DNA from: Apoda limacodes
Lineage: Eukaryota; Arthropoda; Insecta; Lepidoptera; Limacodidae
Direction: 5' to 3'
Length of the DNA stretch: 64,000 bases
NCBI GenBank assembly: GCA_946406115.1
Contig: OX291545.1
Coordinates: 11,608,001-11,672,000 of the forward strand
Shown: positions 1 to 11,160 of the stretch, one piece after another
Numbering within the stretch: the first letter of the stretch is position 1
Layout: every line of letters begins with the position of its first letter
Notes under the pieces: model-generated
What the model was told of the DNA's origin: nothing
The model's input: only the letters and a program-made list of their open reading frames with translations
The model's database searches: none
Made by a program: the position numbers and the translations under genes

Positions 1-106
1 AGACAACTATATCGCCTCCAGGCACTCGTATGGCAGGTGCACAAGCAAGTCGACTATAAGAACAATTTATGCGTTTGTTCACATTTACACCATTATCTAA
101 TTTATC
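1..106. other. Left edge, no feature seen
   Basis: AT-rich sequence before the first retrotransposon fragment. No exon, RNA gene or repeat could be recognised. Confidence 0.4.
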
Positions 107-681
107 TAGTTGTTACTTTACAAGTCGCAAGTTCGGCCCCATATGGAGTACTGCTGCCATCTCTGGGCGGGTGCACCCGGATACCAGCTTGGCCCTTTTG
201 ACTCGGTTCAACGACGGGCTGTGAGAATTGTCGACGATTCCAAACTCACTTGCGGTATCGAGCCCTTAAGTCTGAGGAGAGACTTTGCCTCACTGTGTGT
301 TCTACCGCTTGTAAAATGGGTTGTGTTCTGAGGAATTGTTCGAAATGATGCCCACGGCTACTTTCTACCATCGCACCGCTCGCCATCGGCAGGAAATTCA
401 TTTTCACACTTTAGAACCGAAATAGTCGCGTACAGTGCGGTTTCAGAGAAACTTCCTCCCGCGAACGCTTAAGTTGTGGAATGAGCTCCGTGCCAAGGTT
501 TTCTGCAAGGACTACAGTATGGAGTTCTTCAAGAAAGAAGTTATTAGATTTCTGAAGGGTCGGCAACGCGCAAGTGATACCCCTGGTGTTGCAAGCGTCC
601 ATAGGCTACGGTGACCGCTTACCATCAGGCGGACCGTAAGCTTGTTTGCCACCTTAGTGGTATATTTAAAAAAATAAAAAA
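107..681 (+). mobile_element. Non-LTR retrotransposon 3' fragment (family A, copy 1)
   Basis: This is a 5'-truncated copy of the element seen in full RT length at 13758-15897. It starts at the point matching 15309 and runs through the RT C-terminus to the shared 3' tail (accatcaggcgg, ccaccttagtggtata) and an A-rich tail at about 664-681. It is nearly identical to the long copy on sight. A 2-base loss in the run corresponding to tgtgtgttctac breaks the reading frame and a later TAG replaces a TGG codon, so it is non-coding. It lies upstream of the visible RBCK1 exons, probably in an intron of that gene or in its 5' flank. Confidence 0.9.
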
Positions 682-953
682 ATGCGCTTAGTGAACAAAT
701 CAGATTTTGGGTGCCTACATTTCTTCACGCGTTTTGTATGAGACTGACGAGGGTGAGACTTGTGTACGTTGTACTATTATTTTTTTTTTGGCATCATCGC
801 GTATTATTTTTATAATGTCACCCCAAAAAGAGAAAGATAAACTTGTATTTCGCATATTTGTGATTACATATTTGTGTTTCTGTATATATCATAGAGACTA
901 GGATTTAAAATCAGTAACCTATAGAATCATACATATTTTATGCGCATTTTTAG

Positions 954-3900
954 GATAAACGTTTGGGTGGAGGATAGAGAGGCGGCTCGCGGCCCCATAG
1001 GGCTGCGGGTGCGCTGCGACGCCGCACTGGGCGAGCTGCGACGCGCTGCCGAAGTCTTCCTGGGCGTGCCCTCGCGCCTACAGCGGTGGATTGTGGGTCA
1101 TACGCTCTGTATGGATGACGCAGTGCCACTTGCCTCACTGGCGGGACTACAGCTTGATGCACCCTTTTATTTGTGTCTGGTTGAAGGTATGCATTGTCTC
1201 AATAACGAAAACGAAACAATAAAAGTGGCGCCAATGTGCGTGCCTGCTGCCTATGTTGTCTTGTTTTCGCTTTAGCGTAGGGGCAACATTTTATTTTTAT
1301 TTATTTATTTTAAGATACTTTTGCACCATCATTACAGGTTTTTCAACCTAATGCGATAGTTAGCGCAGCAAGTGTTTCCATTGCATAACATTACAATTAT
1401 GACATTACATTAAAAATATGACATCACATAATAATGCTATTTTTATGAATTGGGTGAATTCAGTGCAAAAGAAAACATCCAGATCTATAGCAACGGTAAT
1501 TAAAGTGCGAAGCGTCCGCGTCAGCGGAGCCTCGTACAGCAAATTAGTTTTTCCGCGCGGCATAGCCAGTAGCTGTGGTTGCCGGCGACGCCAGACTAAC
1601 CTATCCGGAACATAGATATTTATTTGCCTCAGTGTATCCGGATTGTAAATGATACCTCTAATTAATCAGACAATGTAAGACACAAGCGATACTTCTCTCC
1701 TTACTTGAAGTTGATTATATCCAACCATTCCTAATAGAAATAGGGTTGGATACATTAAAGGATAGTATGGGTATAAACCGTACTGCTTCATATATAAAAA
1801 CCTAATGAATTTGTTTTGTATTCGTTCTAACATAAAACGATATTTAGTTTCGTGCGGAGACCAAATACCTAAGTTACAGTCCATTTGGTTTGTAAAAAAT
1901 AAACCCCGTTTGATTAAGTAAGAATTTTAGAAAACTAAAGACTTTTTATGCATACAAGCATCGGAAGTACTATTAATGTTAATTTTATTTTTTAGTTCTT
2001 TCAAGTGAAAGTGAAGTTTCCTAGTATTTATAAAATTTTGTTACCTGTATATAATAAATGAATTAAGGAATAGGTTTCATAATTTTTAATTTCGTAATAG
2101 TTTATGAAAAAATAGCTACACAGGAGCCTAAATTTACATGTACGTACGTTAGTGCGTTCATAGATTGTAAACTAAAACAAAATCGTTGAAAATGTTAATA
2201 CCGATCCAAAATGATTGGAGAAAAAAAAATGTAGTGAAAACTGAGCGTTGAGACCGCTCTTAAACTTTTTTACATATTTGATATTTAAATAATAAAGTAT
2301 TTCGAATAGATTGACTAAAATGTATTCTAGTCTCTGTAGTAAAACATGTCCATTTCAGATACAAAAAAGAAAGTTTCGTCCCAACTTGCAGAGGTAGAAG
2401 CTAAAATCGAAGCCAATGACGGCGGCGAGGTTTATTCAGAGCTGGTTCTTTTGGAGAAAAAAGCTCTGGTTCCTAACGCAGATGCGTTCGAATGCGGGGT
2501 GTGTATGGAGGAGTGTCCCGTCGGCCAAGGGACAGTTTTACGAGACTGTGTCCACGCCTTCTGCAAGGAGTGTCTAGTAAATGTAATAAGGCATAGCGAA
2601 GAAGCTCTGGTGTCCTGTCCTGGCACTGGATGTGACGGCGTATTACAGGTACAATTTCTAAAAACATAACGATTTAATTACATCAAACTTGCTATATTAA
2701 TCTGGGATCATACCTACTAACAGCGCTAAAAGCAGATTGAGTTATAGGAACTACGCATTAAAACGGCTTGTTACTGGCAATTGTAGTAAGTAGTACCTTT
2801 TTTTTGCGTAAGAAATCGTCATCCCTGCAAGGACAGCGCACAGGTTATGTCGGACTCTTACCAACTAAAACCTCATGAATGCATTCGACGTAAGTAGGTA
2901 TAGACCGCGGCACGTATATGGGAAAATGGCGGTCGCCGCGCAGGTACATTGGCATAGCACCAGAATTTGGACCTGGAGTTCCAACTCTGAAAACTTAAGT
3001 GTGTGATTGTACCCCAGGGCATGCGTTGCTATGGTTACGCACTGCCCCTAGCGTCGCACCGCATTCCCCACCTCAATAAACCCAAAAATGTGTTACTGCA
3101 CATGGTTCAACTTATGTGCCGCGACCTATACCTGCGGTAACTTTAATAAAATCCGTCAGTAGGTAAGAAGAAAATTGTTCTCAGGCAGATAGACGTGGTG
3201 GGGATGTAGTGATATTGGCACTTACAATTTAATATTAAAATAGCTTTCGCCAGCGACTCCGCTTGCGCTTAATTCGGGTTATCGGCAAGGGATTCCTATA
3301 ACAAGTTCTTGATTATAGTAGGAAAGTTATAGCTATATCTTATATATAGTCAAAAAAGAGTTAGAGATTAGAGATTTCACTCTACGCTCATTAAGGCGCT
3401 TGGAGAACTTTATCCCCTTTCCTATTAAAATTGCACTAACTCAAACTTACTTCCTCTATTAGACTACGCCGATGTTTTTTACCTGGACGCCAATGAGGAG
3501 CTATTAAACAAACTTGAGCGTCTTCAAAACCTATGTATTCGCTATATATACGGTTTACCATATACCATATCCCCAATTTCAGAACTGAACTCAAGTGGCT
3601 CCCAATCCGTTTTTGACGGAATACTCATACTTTATCCTTTCTTTATAACCTCTACAAGCCTTGTAGCCCTTTATATTTACGTGCAAAATTTAATTTTATG
3701 ACTTCTTTAAATCAACCTGTGAGACCAGTTACTTCACAATTATTGAATATACATACCACGCAACGTTACTGACTTTTTAATAATTCATTTTCTGTTCAGG
3801 CAGCTATTCTGTGGAATTCTCTTCCGCATATGCTTAGATATTGTTCATCGACTGAAATTTTTAAAATACGCTTAAAAGAGCACTATTTGAGGAACACTTG

Positions 3901-6900
3901 AAAATATAAAAATAATTTTATTACCATCGAACGCTATGTCAGTTATTTTATACCTATTTATTTTAATAATAATTTATTTTTTATCTAGTATATAATTTTG
4001 TATTTATGTAATTGTTTTATTTGTATTTAAATGTATGTGTATATTTAATTATATTGTTATTAAATTTTAATGCTTTTAATTTAGTATTATGTGGATACAA
4101 CTTTGTTGCACAAGCACTTGCCACCTTTTTTTGTAAATTTGTTCTTTCTCTGGGTTTGCGAGAAGAAATCTCTGACAGAGATAGATACATACGCACTTTG
4201 TACAATTTTTTAGAATTATAATTTCTTGTAATGTTTTTTTTGTAAAATAAAGGATTAAAAAATATAGTTCGTCCACGTGGAATTCGGTCTGAAATATTCC
4301 TGCGGGATCTTTCCGAGATAAAAAGTAGCCTATGTCCTTCTCATTTCTTTAACTATCCCTTTGCCAAATTTCAGCTTAATTAAATGCTTCGTTGCGACCT
4401 GAACGAAGTACAAACTCAATTTTGCATTATTAATATTAGTATGGAAGGTCCTCTTTTCAACCGCAAACTTGTCCAACACATTATTCTCAACAAATAGTTT
4501 ACCTAATTTTCAGGAGCGCGAGATTCGAGGGCTGGTGCCTGGTGAGGAATATGAGCGGTGGTTAAGGCGCGGTCTTGCGGCGGCCGAAAGCGGCACTCGG
4601 AACTCGTTCCACTGTCGCACTCGTGACTGCGGCGGGTGGGCGCTGTGCGAGCCGGGAGTGAGACGGTTCCCTTGTCCTGTCTGCAAGCACATCAATTGCG
4701 TGCCCTGCCAGGTTAGAAATGGAATTACACCAATATTATAACAGTATTATAGACGTCCTAGAGTGGAGAGCGCGTATAGAAAAGCAAAGCGTAAGACAAC
4801 CTCGAGCTCGATGGAACAATTGATTGATGGAACCCTTAAAAGGGTGACAGGTGAATACGGAAGGCAGAGGACTGCTGGAAGTAGTGCGCCATGTAGGAGG
4901 CTTATGTATTACAGCATTGGACCAAAAAAGCTGATATGAATTTTAATGCAAGGACCTCGCGCTATTACCTTCGCCTAACTACTATAATAGGTATATATCA
5001 ATGGCGTGCCTAAGGTTTCATAACAGAGTCTGCTTTACCTATAGATCTGGGTGTGCAGCGCACACGGGCGCAGGGCCTTTGGGGGAGCCGAGCGCCGCTC
5101 GCAACATCTCCAAAGAGCTTGTGTCGCTCGTTAGCAAAGCAAGGCGCGCCACAACCGGCTCCTGAAATCTACACAATCACTTTAAACCGCTCAGAGATGG
5201 CAGCAGTACTCCATCTGGGACCGGACTTGTGACTTGCCTCGCAAAAACTGTTGCAATGGTTGAAACTCTGCTTCGCTCTGTTGAGTACTCCCAAGTTTTT
5301 TGGACGCCAGCTTTACCTTGTCTTGCAAAGGATATCGGAAATCTATATCCTCTTACGGTTAAGGGGTGTTTTCTGGAATTGTGGGACCTTATTGAATGGG
5401 GTTTTTTTTAGCGGTGAGCGCGAATCGTCTCGCTGGAAGACGAGTTTCATCCGCCAGAACATTTTGGTTTCGGAAGGGCTTGGTAGATCACATCCATACT
5501 GTATGGCAGATTATACAAAAAACTCAAGAGTATTATCAACCGCTGAATGACATTTGTAGACTACTAGAAATCCTTCCACTCCATCGAAACCTGGACCGTA
5601 CTAGATCTTATAGACTGGCGATATATTGGGGTGCTGCGATGTCATTACAACGCTGCTACGATGACCGTCAGGTTCTAGGACCATAAGACAAGTGCCATCT
5701 CGCAGCGTAGAGGTGTAAGACAGGGGGAAGTCATATCCCTGAAACTGTTCACGAACACACTAGAAGATGTCTTCAAAACCTTGGACTGAGCTGGGCGGAG
5801 CATAAACATAAACGGCAAATACATCGCACATCTAAGGTTTGCCGACGACATCGTTATTATAGCAGTCATTGGAAGAACTGAGAGAACTGTTGCACTCCCT
5901 AGATGAATCCTCTCAAAGAGTGTGCCTTGGCCAAAATCATGTTCAACCAACACGTCGTGCCAATGCCAGTATACGTAGCCGGCACCTTACTCGAAGTAGT
6001 CCAGGATTACGTGTACCTTGGACAGAAAATCTAAATGAGCCGGAACAATTTTGAGAAGGAAGCCGATAGGGGGATCCAGCTAGGGTGGGCAGCATCTGAT
6101 GAGCTTTGTCAAGTCTTCACGTCGCCTATACCGCAGAGTCTGATGACGAAATTTTTTTACCAGTGCGTCCTACCTGTCATGACTAACGCCACCGAAACGT
6201 AGACACTTACAGCAGGGCTAGTCTATTAGTTCAAAGTCGCACAGCGCGCAATGGAGTGAGCTATGCTTGTAGTGTCTCTGAGGGATAGAGTCCGAAATTA
6301 GGACATCCGGAAGAGAACTAAAGTCACCGGCATAACTTGCAGAATTAGCAAGCTACAGTGGTAGTAGACTGGGCACGTCTGTCAAAGAATCGATACCCGA
6401 TGGAGCAGACGTGTCCTAGAGTGGACACCGCGAATGGGAAGGCGAAGCGTGGGATGCCCTGCAGCCCGGTGAACTGATGACCTTGAAAGAGTGGCTGGTG
6501 GTGGGTGGATGCGGAAGGCAGAGGACCGGGAGCAATAGCGCGCCATAAAGTAGGCTTATGTCCAGCAGTGGAACTAGACACAGTTCTCCACATCGAAACG
6601 AGGGATGTACCGTAAGCACCGTCATCTGCATAGCAATGTATGTTGTTGATTGAAATTCAAATTGAAATCAAAATCAGTTAATCAAGTTAGTGGCTTTTTT
6701 ATTCTTGTAACTCTTTTGTTCCTAAAAATACTTTTACTCGTCGTGCACCTATCATATATACTACCAGACATCATTTAAAATAGCTCCATTTTTACCTGAA
6801 TTTTTTGCGATTTTAACTGCGCGCCTACTCTAGAGGGCGCCAGGGTATTGATTGCACACGGGCGCTACATGGACTAGAGCCGCCTCTGTATCAGAACAAG

Positions 6901-8252
6901 GCAAGATTAAAACTTTTCCACAGTAAATAAAGAAAAATCCAAACCTAGTGTTTTGGTTCTATTTTTTTAATTTTACTTGCTTTACGTGGATGAGCCCAGC
7001 ATAGCACATTGGAGTCATGTTACTTCAGTGCTAGATTGAATATAAAAAAACATATCAGCAATTGTAAGAATTCAACTCCTTGTAAAACTTATAAAATACA
7101 TACACAACTTATTATCAAGGCACAGAACACTTATATTCTTCTAGGTAAACTGGACTGAGTATGCTCTAACACCAAAAATTAGGACCGTGCAAATTTATTT
7201 ATTTTAAGATACCAAAACTTCTATTAGATGCCCATGTACTTACTTCATTTAGCCGTTCGGAAGTAAAACCATAGTATATACCTATGGCGATACCTTCATA
7301 CAAGCCCAAAAACCCAGCTTGCCTTACTAAACTGCTTTATTAGAAGTAACTACTTAAAATAATATTGTCTAATCCATCTAATTAACTATTATTTATATCC
7401 TCCAATGTGCTATAATAGGGTCATTCACGACAAGCAAGTGAAATTTAAAAATAGAGCCGAAACGATGGGTATTGATTTTTCTTCTTTTGTTGTGGAAAAG
7501 TTTTAGGCTTTGACTTAACACACGTCTTATTTTTTTGCCGTATCCAGGTTCCTTTACAATGTTTTCCTTCACCGGCAAGCCCATAGTGTGAATTTACAAT
7601 GTACTTACTTGGGTAATTGAGAAAGACTCATATGTAGACCTCAAACATCACGCACGATGCAGACCCTGAAACCAGTATGTCAACATCGAACTGTTGAATT
7701 GGTGTTTAATATTATATACAAGGGCAAAGCGACTGGTTTATGTGGTCTGCGTGCAGAATTTTCACCCTTGCGTGTTATGTCTCTTTATTGGTGTAGCTTC
7801 AGTAGTTTTGTTTTTTTTTTATAGTAAGTATTTTATGCTCTATAGATGGACAACAAAACTTTGTAGTGTAATATTATACTTGAAACAAACAATATTGATT
7901 AAATTAACAATCTTTTAAGGCTATCCACGAAGGTGAAACCTGTGAGCAGTATCGTGCGAAGCTAGAAGAGGCCGAAAATGCCGTCAACACGAATCACACA
8001 GACGAAAGTACACGCGCATTAATCGACTCGCTCATATCGAGAGGCGAAGCCCTAGCGTGCCCTGAGTGCAAAGCACTGATCACTAAGAAGTGGGGATGTG
8101 ATTGGGTGAAGTGTGCGGCGTGTAAGACGGAGATATGCTGGGTGACCCGCGGCCGAAGATGGGGACCGGCCGGCCGAGGGGACACGTCGGGCGGCTGTCG
8201 CTGCGGTGTCGATGGAAAGCGCTGCCATCCCTCCTGCGGATACTGTCATTGA
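954..8252 (+). CDS. RBCK1: RBCK1/HOIL-1-like RBR E3 ubiquitin ligase (3' four exons; start not in view)
   Basis: Four exons, 954-1186, 2359-2648, 4514-4711 and 7920-8252, join with consistent phases (1, 0, 0) and AG/GT borders to give 350 residues and a TGA stop. The first encodes a ubiquitin-like fold (VWVED, RWIVGHTL, LYL-type end). The second encodes a short charged linker and RING1 (CGVC, CVHAFCKEC, SCPGTGC). The third encodes the IBR (FHCRTRDCGGW, CPVCKHINCVPC). The fourth completes the IBR and carries RING2 with the HOIL-1 signature GCDWVKCAAC, TEICWVT and RWGP-GRGDTSGGCRC, ending CGYCH. The likely catalytic cysteine is the TGT at 8097-8099 (GCDWVKC). Family knowledge: HOIL-1 is a LUBAC subunit that forms oxyester-linked ubiquitin, and its C-terminal His is important for this activity; the final His is kept here. 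An ATG at 940 is inside the acceptor tract, so the true start is further left. No NZF finger lies between UBL and RING1, unlike vertebrate HOIL-1. Expression and boundaries are inferred from sequence only. Confidence 0.92.
1288..1890 (-). mobile_element. Non-LTR retrotransposon 3' fragment in RBCK1 intron
   Basis: On the minus strand, 1884-1666 encodes an RT C-terminal region (GIWSPHETKYRFMLERIQNK, FIRFLYMKQYG). Degraded downstream sequence continues to a TAAATAAA-type tail at about 1288-1313. The ERIQ-NKF-R motif is typical of the RT C-terminal region of Jockey-like elements. It lies entirely in the intron between the UBL and RING1 exons and is antisense to the host gene. It is a different family from the element at 13758. 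Confidence 0.7.
1891..2358. other. RBCK1 intron remainder
   Basis: AT-rich intron sequence ending in the pyrimidine-rich acceptor tccatttcag at 2349-2358. No NZF-type exon (paired CxxC with W) could be found here in any frame. Confidence 0.5.
2649..3375. other. RBCK1 intron, first part
   Basis: Starts with donor GTACAA. It holds unclassified moderately GC-rich sequence around 2830-3110 that may be old repeat. No coding potential was recognised. Confidence 0.4.
3376..4262 (+). mobile_element. Non-LTR retrotransposon 3' end (RT C-terminus)
   Basis: Frames around 3450-3900 read LLDYADVFYLDANEELLNKL then ERLQNLCIRYIYGL, and later AAILWNSLPHMLRYCSSTEI followed by FKIRLKEHYL. This is the standard C-terminal block of a Jockey-type RT. 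Stops and frameshifts make it dead. A long AT-rich 3' UTR ends near 4240-4262 with AATAAAGGATTAAAAAA. It is sense to RBCK1 and within its intron, so its AATAAA could in principle cause premature polyadenylation. Confidence 0.75.
4745..4965 (+). mobile_element. RTE-clade retrotransposon 3' end (short)
   Basis: Translation gives degraded versions of the RTE C-terminal end: (L)EWR...KRK, a WTDDL-like patch, then GRQRTAGSSAP and GLCITALDQ. The same block, better preserved, is seen at 6415-6575. It is a severely 5'-truncated copy about 30 bp past the donor of the IBR exon. Confidence 0.6.
5192..5422 (-). mobile_element. Family A non-LTR fragment, left part (split by RTE)
   Basis: Reverse complement matches 15105-15345 of the long family A copy, including the stretches for MEYCCHLW, ASKKLGVLNRAKQYF and VVPQFQNTPL. 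It is much more diverged than the other copies. The match stops abruptly at 5422 and resumes at 6576, so an RTE was inserted into it. Confidence 0.75.
5423..6575 (+). mobile_element. RTE-clade non-LTR retrotransposon, 5' truncated, nested
   Basis: Reading across frameshifts gives RTE RT blocks in order: GLVDHIHTVWQIIQKTQEYY, a SIETWTVLD-type block, RRGVRQGEVISLKLFTN, LRFADDIVII, NFEKEADR-IQLGWAA-type, RRVLEWR and GRPAARWTDDL-type remnants, ending near tccagcagtgga. The FADD catalytic motif is visible around 5837-5850. Multiple stops make it inactive. It sits inside the minus-strand family A copy (5192-5422 and 6576-6652), with about 80 bp of the host copy missing at the junction. The whole nest lies in the last RBCK1 intron. 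Confidence 0.8.
6576..6652 (-). mobile_element. Family A non-LTR fragment, right part
   Basis: Reverse complement matches about 14908-15020 of the long copy with a small deletion. It includes the antisense of the YADD region (gtcatctgcatagcaatgta). It is the continuation of 5192-5422 on the other side of the RTE. Confidence 0.7.
6653..7919. other. RBCK1 last intron, remainder
   Basis: AT-rich. About 7535-7585 (atgttttccttcaccggcaag) resembles a short dispersed repeat also present at 38360-38392. It ends with the acceptor tcttttaag at 7911-7919. No exon was recognised. Confidence 0.45.
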
Positions 8253-9895
8253 TTGCAATTTTAGAGGTCGGAGTAAGACTCGTAGTAGTAGTAAGAAAAT
8301 GTAATCAAAATATTTAAAACCCAAAATTCCAGAAGACTTTTACTACAATAACTTATCAAAGTCAGTAATAATTATTAATTAGACTTAATGCCATAATTTG
8401 TTAACTGACAGATTGAATAACAGTATACTTACCTAAGAATCTAAAGTGCGGTTAATGTCCAAAATATTGTCAGTATGTAGAAAATTACCTAGCTAAAGCT
8501 GTAAAATACGTTATTATAAGAATGCATGCGGTTTTACTACACAACTGGCGGTGTTAGTTTTAAAAAAAAAAAACTTTTTAATTTAAGCTAAGCCAAGGTT
8601 ACTTAGGTTACAAAATTTCGAACTATGACCGTACTTTGGGCCGTCATAGTATTATCTTACAAGGATACAGTGGTAAATACAATATTTGGTTTGATGAAAA
8701 TTATAACAAAATAATCTATAGTTTTTTAACATGTGTACACTAAAGTATTTATTAAATATTATAACATTTAAGAGGAAACATCAGGCCGTATTTTTTCTGT
8801 TTCCTCCCTGGATTTTGGCTTAACCCCTGTCATATTTTCATATATGATATATATATAAAAATAATAACGCATTTGATATATTCGCTCAGCAAGAAAAATC
8901 TATCAGCTAAAAACTTACCTACTTTGACAGCATAATATGTTTTTGTCGGACGTAGATATTAGGTCAGCAATATTATTATTTGGTGATAAACAAATTAGGT
9001 AGCGATGAGCGTAGCGCAGCAACAAACTATTATGTTGTATTTTAGAATGAAATCGCGCAAATGTAACTTGGTACTTTTATAATGATTGGCAAATCAAAAT
9101 TAATTTTACTGCTTGCCAAAATTTGATAAAATCCGTATCAAGATTTGCGTTACTAATATTGCTACAGACATATTTATTTTCTTTTTATGCTGCTGATTAA
9201 TTTGTTACTTTCGCTGACTACTAGAAGCAGCTTAATTAATTTATTTGTATTTTAGAGCTGACCTCTTTGATTAGCTGACTGTTTAAATGATTGCACATTT
9301 AAACATAGTTATAGATATTTAGTACGCTGAAGGTTGTATGGAAAAAATCTGATTCGGATTCGCCTTAAGCTGCGCAATTTTGGTATTACAAACATTACTA
9401 TAAAGAATGTTTTCTACTTAATTAATCTATACGAAACATATTGTCAATAAACCTTTCATAACAATTGTTAGTGGTATACAATTAATTAGGTTTAATTTTA
9501 TTTTATTATTTTGTACCATCAATTTTTAATCAAGGATAAACGCCGTAGATTTTTTTTTATTCAAAATTGATTTGCCATAATCATCAGTTACCTAAATTTC
9601 AGTTTATATTTTGATGTTAAAAAAAGAACAATCAAAATATAAAATAACACTTCTTTTTTCGGAGATTATGGCAAAGTTCGGCGTTTAACGTTGAGGACAT
9701 TTTGTTTGACAAAGCCAGCCTTGTAGCAGATACAACTTTATTATAACTGTACTTGTAAATATAAAATGAAATTGCCAAGCATATCATCGACTTCCTGAAG
9801 CAATTGACTAAGTCACTTTAACACTGTGCATACATGATACAAATTTCTAATTTATCAATGTTATTAGGTTTTTGGCAGACAAAAAACTACCTTAC
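8253..9895. other. Intergenic, RBCK1 3' flank
   Basis: Contains the RBCK1 3' UTR (end not determined; no convincing AATAAA close to the stop) and AT-rich sequence. No gene or clear repeat was seen. Confidence 0.4.
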
Positions 9896-10135
9896 TACCG
9901 AAATGGTCGCGTACAGTGCGGTTTCAGAGAAACTTCCTCCCGCGAACGCTTGGGTTGTGGAATGAGCTACCTGCCAAGGTTTGAAGAAAGAAGTTATTGG
10001 ATTTTTGAAGGGTCGGCAACGCGCGAGTGATACCCCTGGTGTAACAAGCGTCCATAGGCCACGGTGACCGTTTACCATCAGGCGGACCGCGTGCTTGTTT
10101 GCCAAATTAGTGGTATTAAAAAATAAAAAAAAACG
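9896..10135 (+). mobile_element. Family A non-LTR 3' end (copy)
   Basis: Matches the last about 230 bp of the element ending at 15897. It covers WSRTVRFQRNFLPR, an internal deletion, FLKGRQRASDTPG, the tail accatcaggcggaccg and an A-rich end at about 10112-10130. It is diverged and non-coding. Confidence 0.85.
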
Positions 10136-10799
10136 TAATGGTATATGGAGCTCCGATAATTTGTTGTTCTTTTTTCTGTTAAAGGTACATAATTTAACTT
10201 ACATATTTGTAGTTTTCATTATAATTCACGACCAAAGATGTCTCTTTCTTCTTTGCAAAACTTTTTTATATTACTAACCAAACTGTTTTGTTTTGTGGAC
10301 ATCAAAATAATAGCGTTTGTATTGACACAAAAGTAAAAATGTATACTTGCCAATATTGTTTAGGAACTGCAGAATTCACTGTTATCCTACATCTTAATTC
10401 AAAAGAAAAATATATTTCTATTGTGAGGTTGATATAAGTAAGGTGTACTTTAAGTGTGTTTAAATAAATGAAATATTTAATGAGAAAGCAAATTATTGAT
10501 GGGTTTGAATGTGCGCTAAATCTTCGAAGCTTGGCTATGTATAACCAAATGATATATTTTTTGTGCACCCCATTGTCTGGGAAATCGTTGGATAGGTTTT
10601 TAAAATGCAATTGTGGTTTCTAATAAGTTTTTTCTCGAAGATGTATAGTTTTGAGAGATTTTCAAAAGTAGAAAAAATTGTGTCCTTTACTTTAAAACCT
10701 CGTTATCTAATTATTTATCCTACATCATGGTGATAGAAATTTATAAGTGCTTCCTACTAAAATTGTTTTTAAATAAAATTGGTATATAGAGAGCCCATG
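10136..10799. other. Intergenic, nothing recognised
   Basis: AT-rich. Open frames here lack any recognisable domain and have no splice support. Confidence 0.4.
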
Positions 10800-11160
10800 G
10801 CCGGACGACTTACTGTATTTTTTGAAACCCTATATTTTCTTAATGGGAACTTGTAAGTCCGAACTTGGGTTCTTATAGTCACACAGTTGGTTTTACACAC
10901 CCTCGATATTTTTAAACAAGCTATCCAGCGACACCCTACACTATGGGGCAGATGAGAATAAAATATTCACCCCAACTATACATGTAGGGGATACCCTATA
11001 ATTTTTTTAAAATTTTATTTTACCACTTTGCCTAATTAATATGTAGTGTTATATGAATGCCAAATTACAGCTTTTTAGTACTAATGGTCTCAGCTAAGCT
11101 GCAGACATACGGACATGGAAAAACAATAAGGGTTCCTTGTAGAATATGAAATCCTAGAAA
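10800..11160 (+). repeat. Dispersed Lepidoptera-type repeat
   Basis: Contains the familiar order gacaccctacactatgggg, catgtaggggataccctata, a T-rich run, gccaaattacagctttttag, tactaatggtctc and gacatacggacatgg, with aataagggttcc at the end. This module is scattered widely in lepidopteran genomes. The assignment is from memory of the pattern and its class is not certain. Confidence 0.5.

Noticed and set aside
940..953. ATG at 940 as the RBCK1 start
   Set aside because: It lies in the acceptor tract (ttttatgcgcatttttag); the UBL fold would lack upstream sequence typical of the family.
950..1162. Minus-strand frame of 70 codons
   Set aside because: Antisense shadow of the GC-rich UBL exon of RBCK1.
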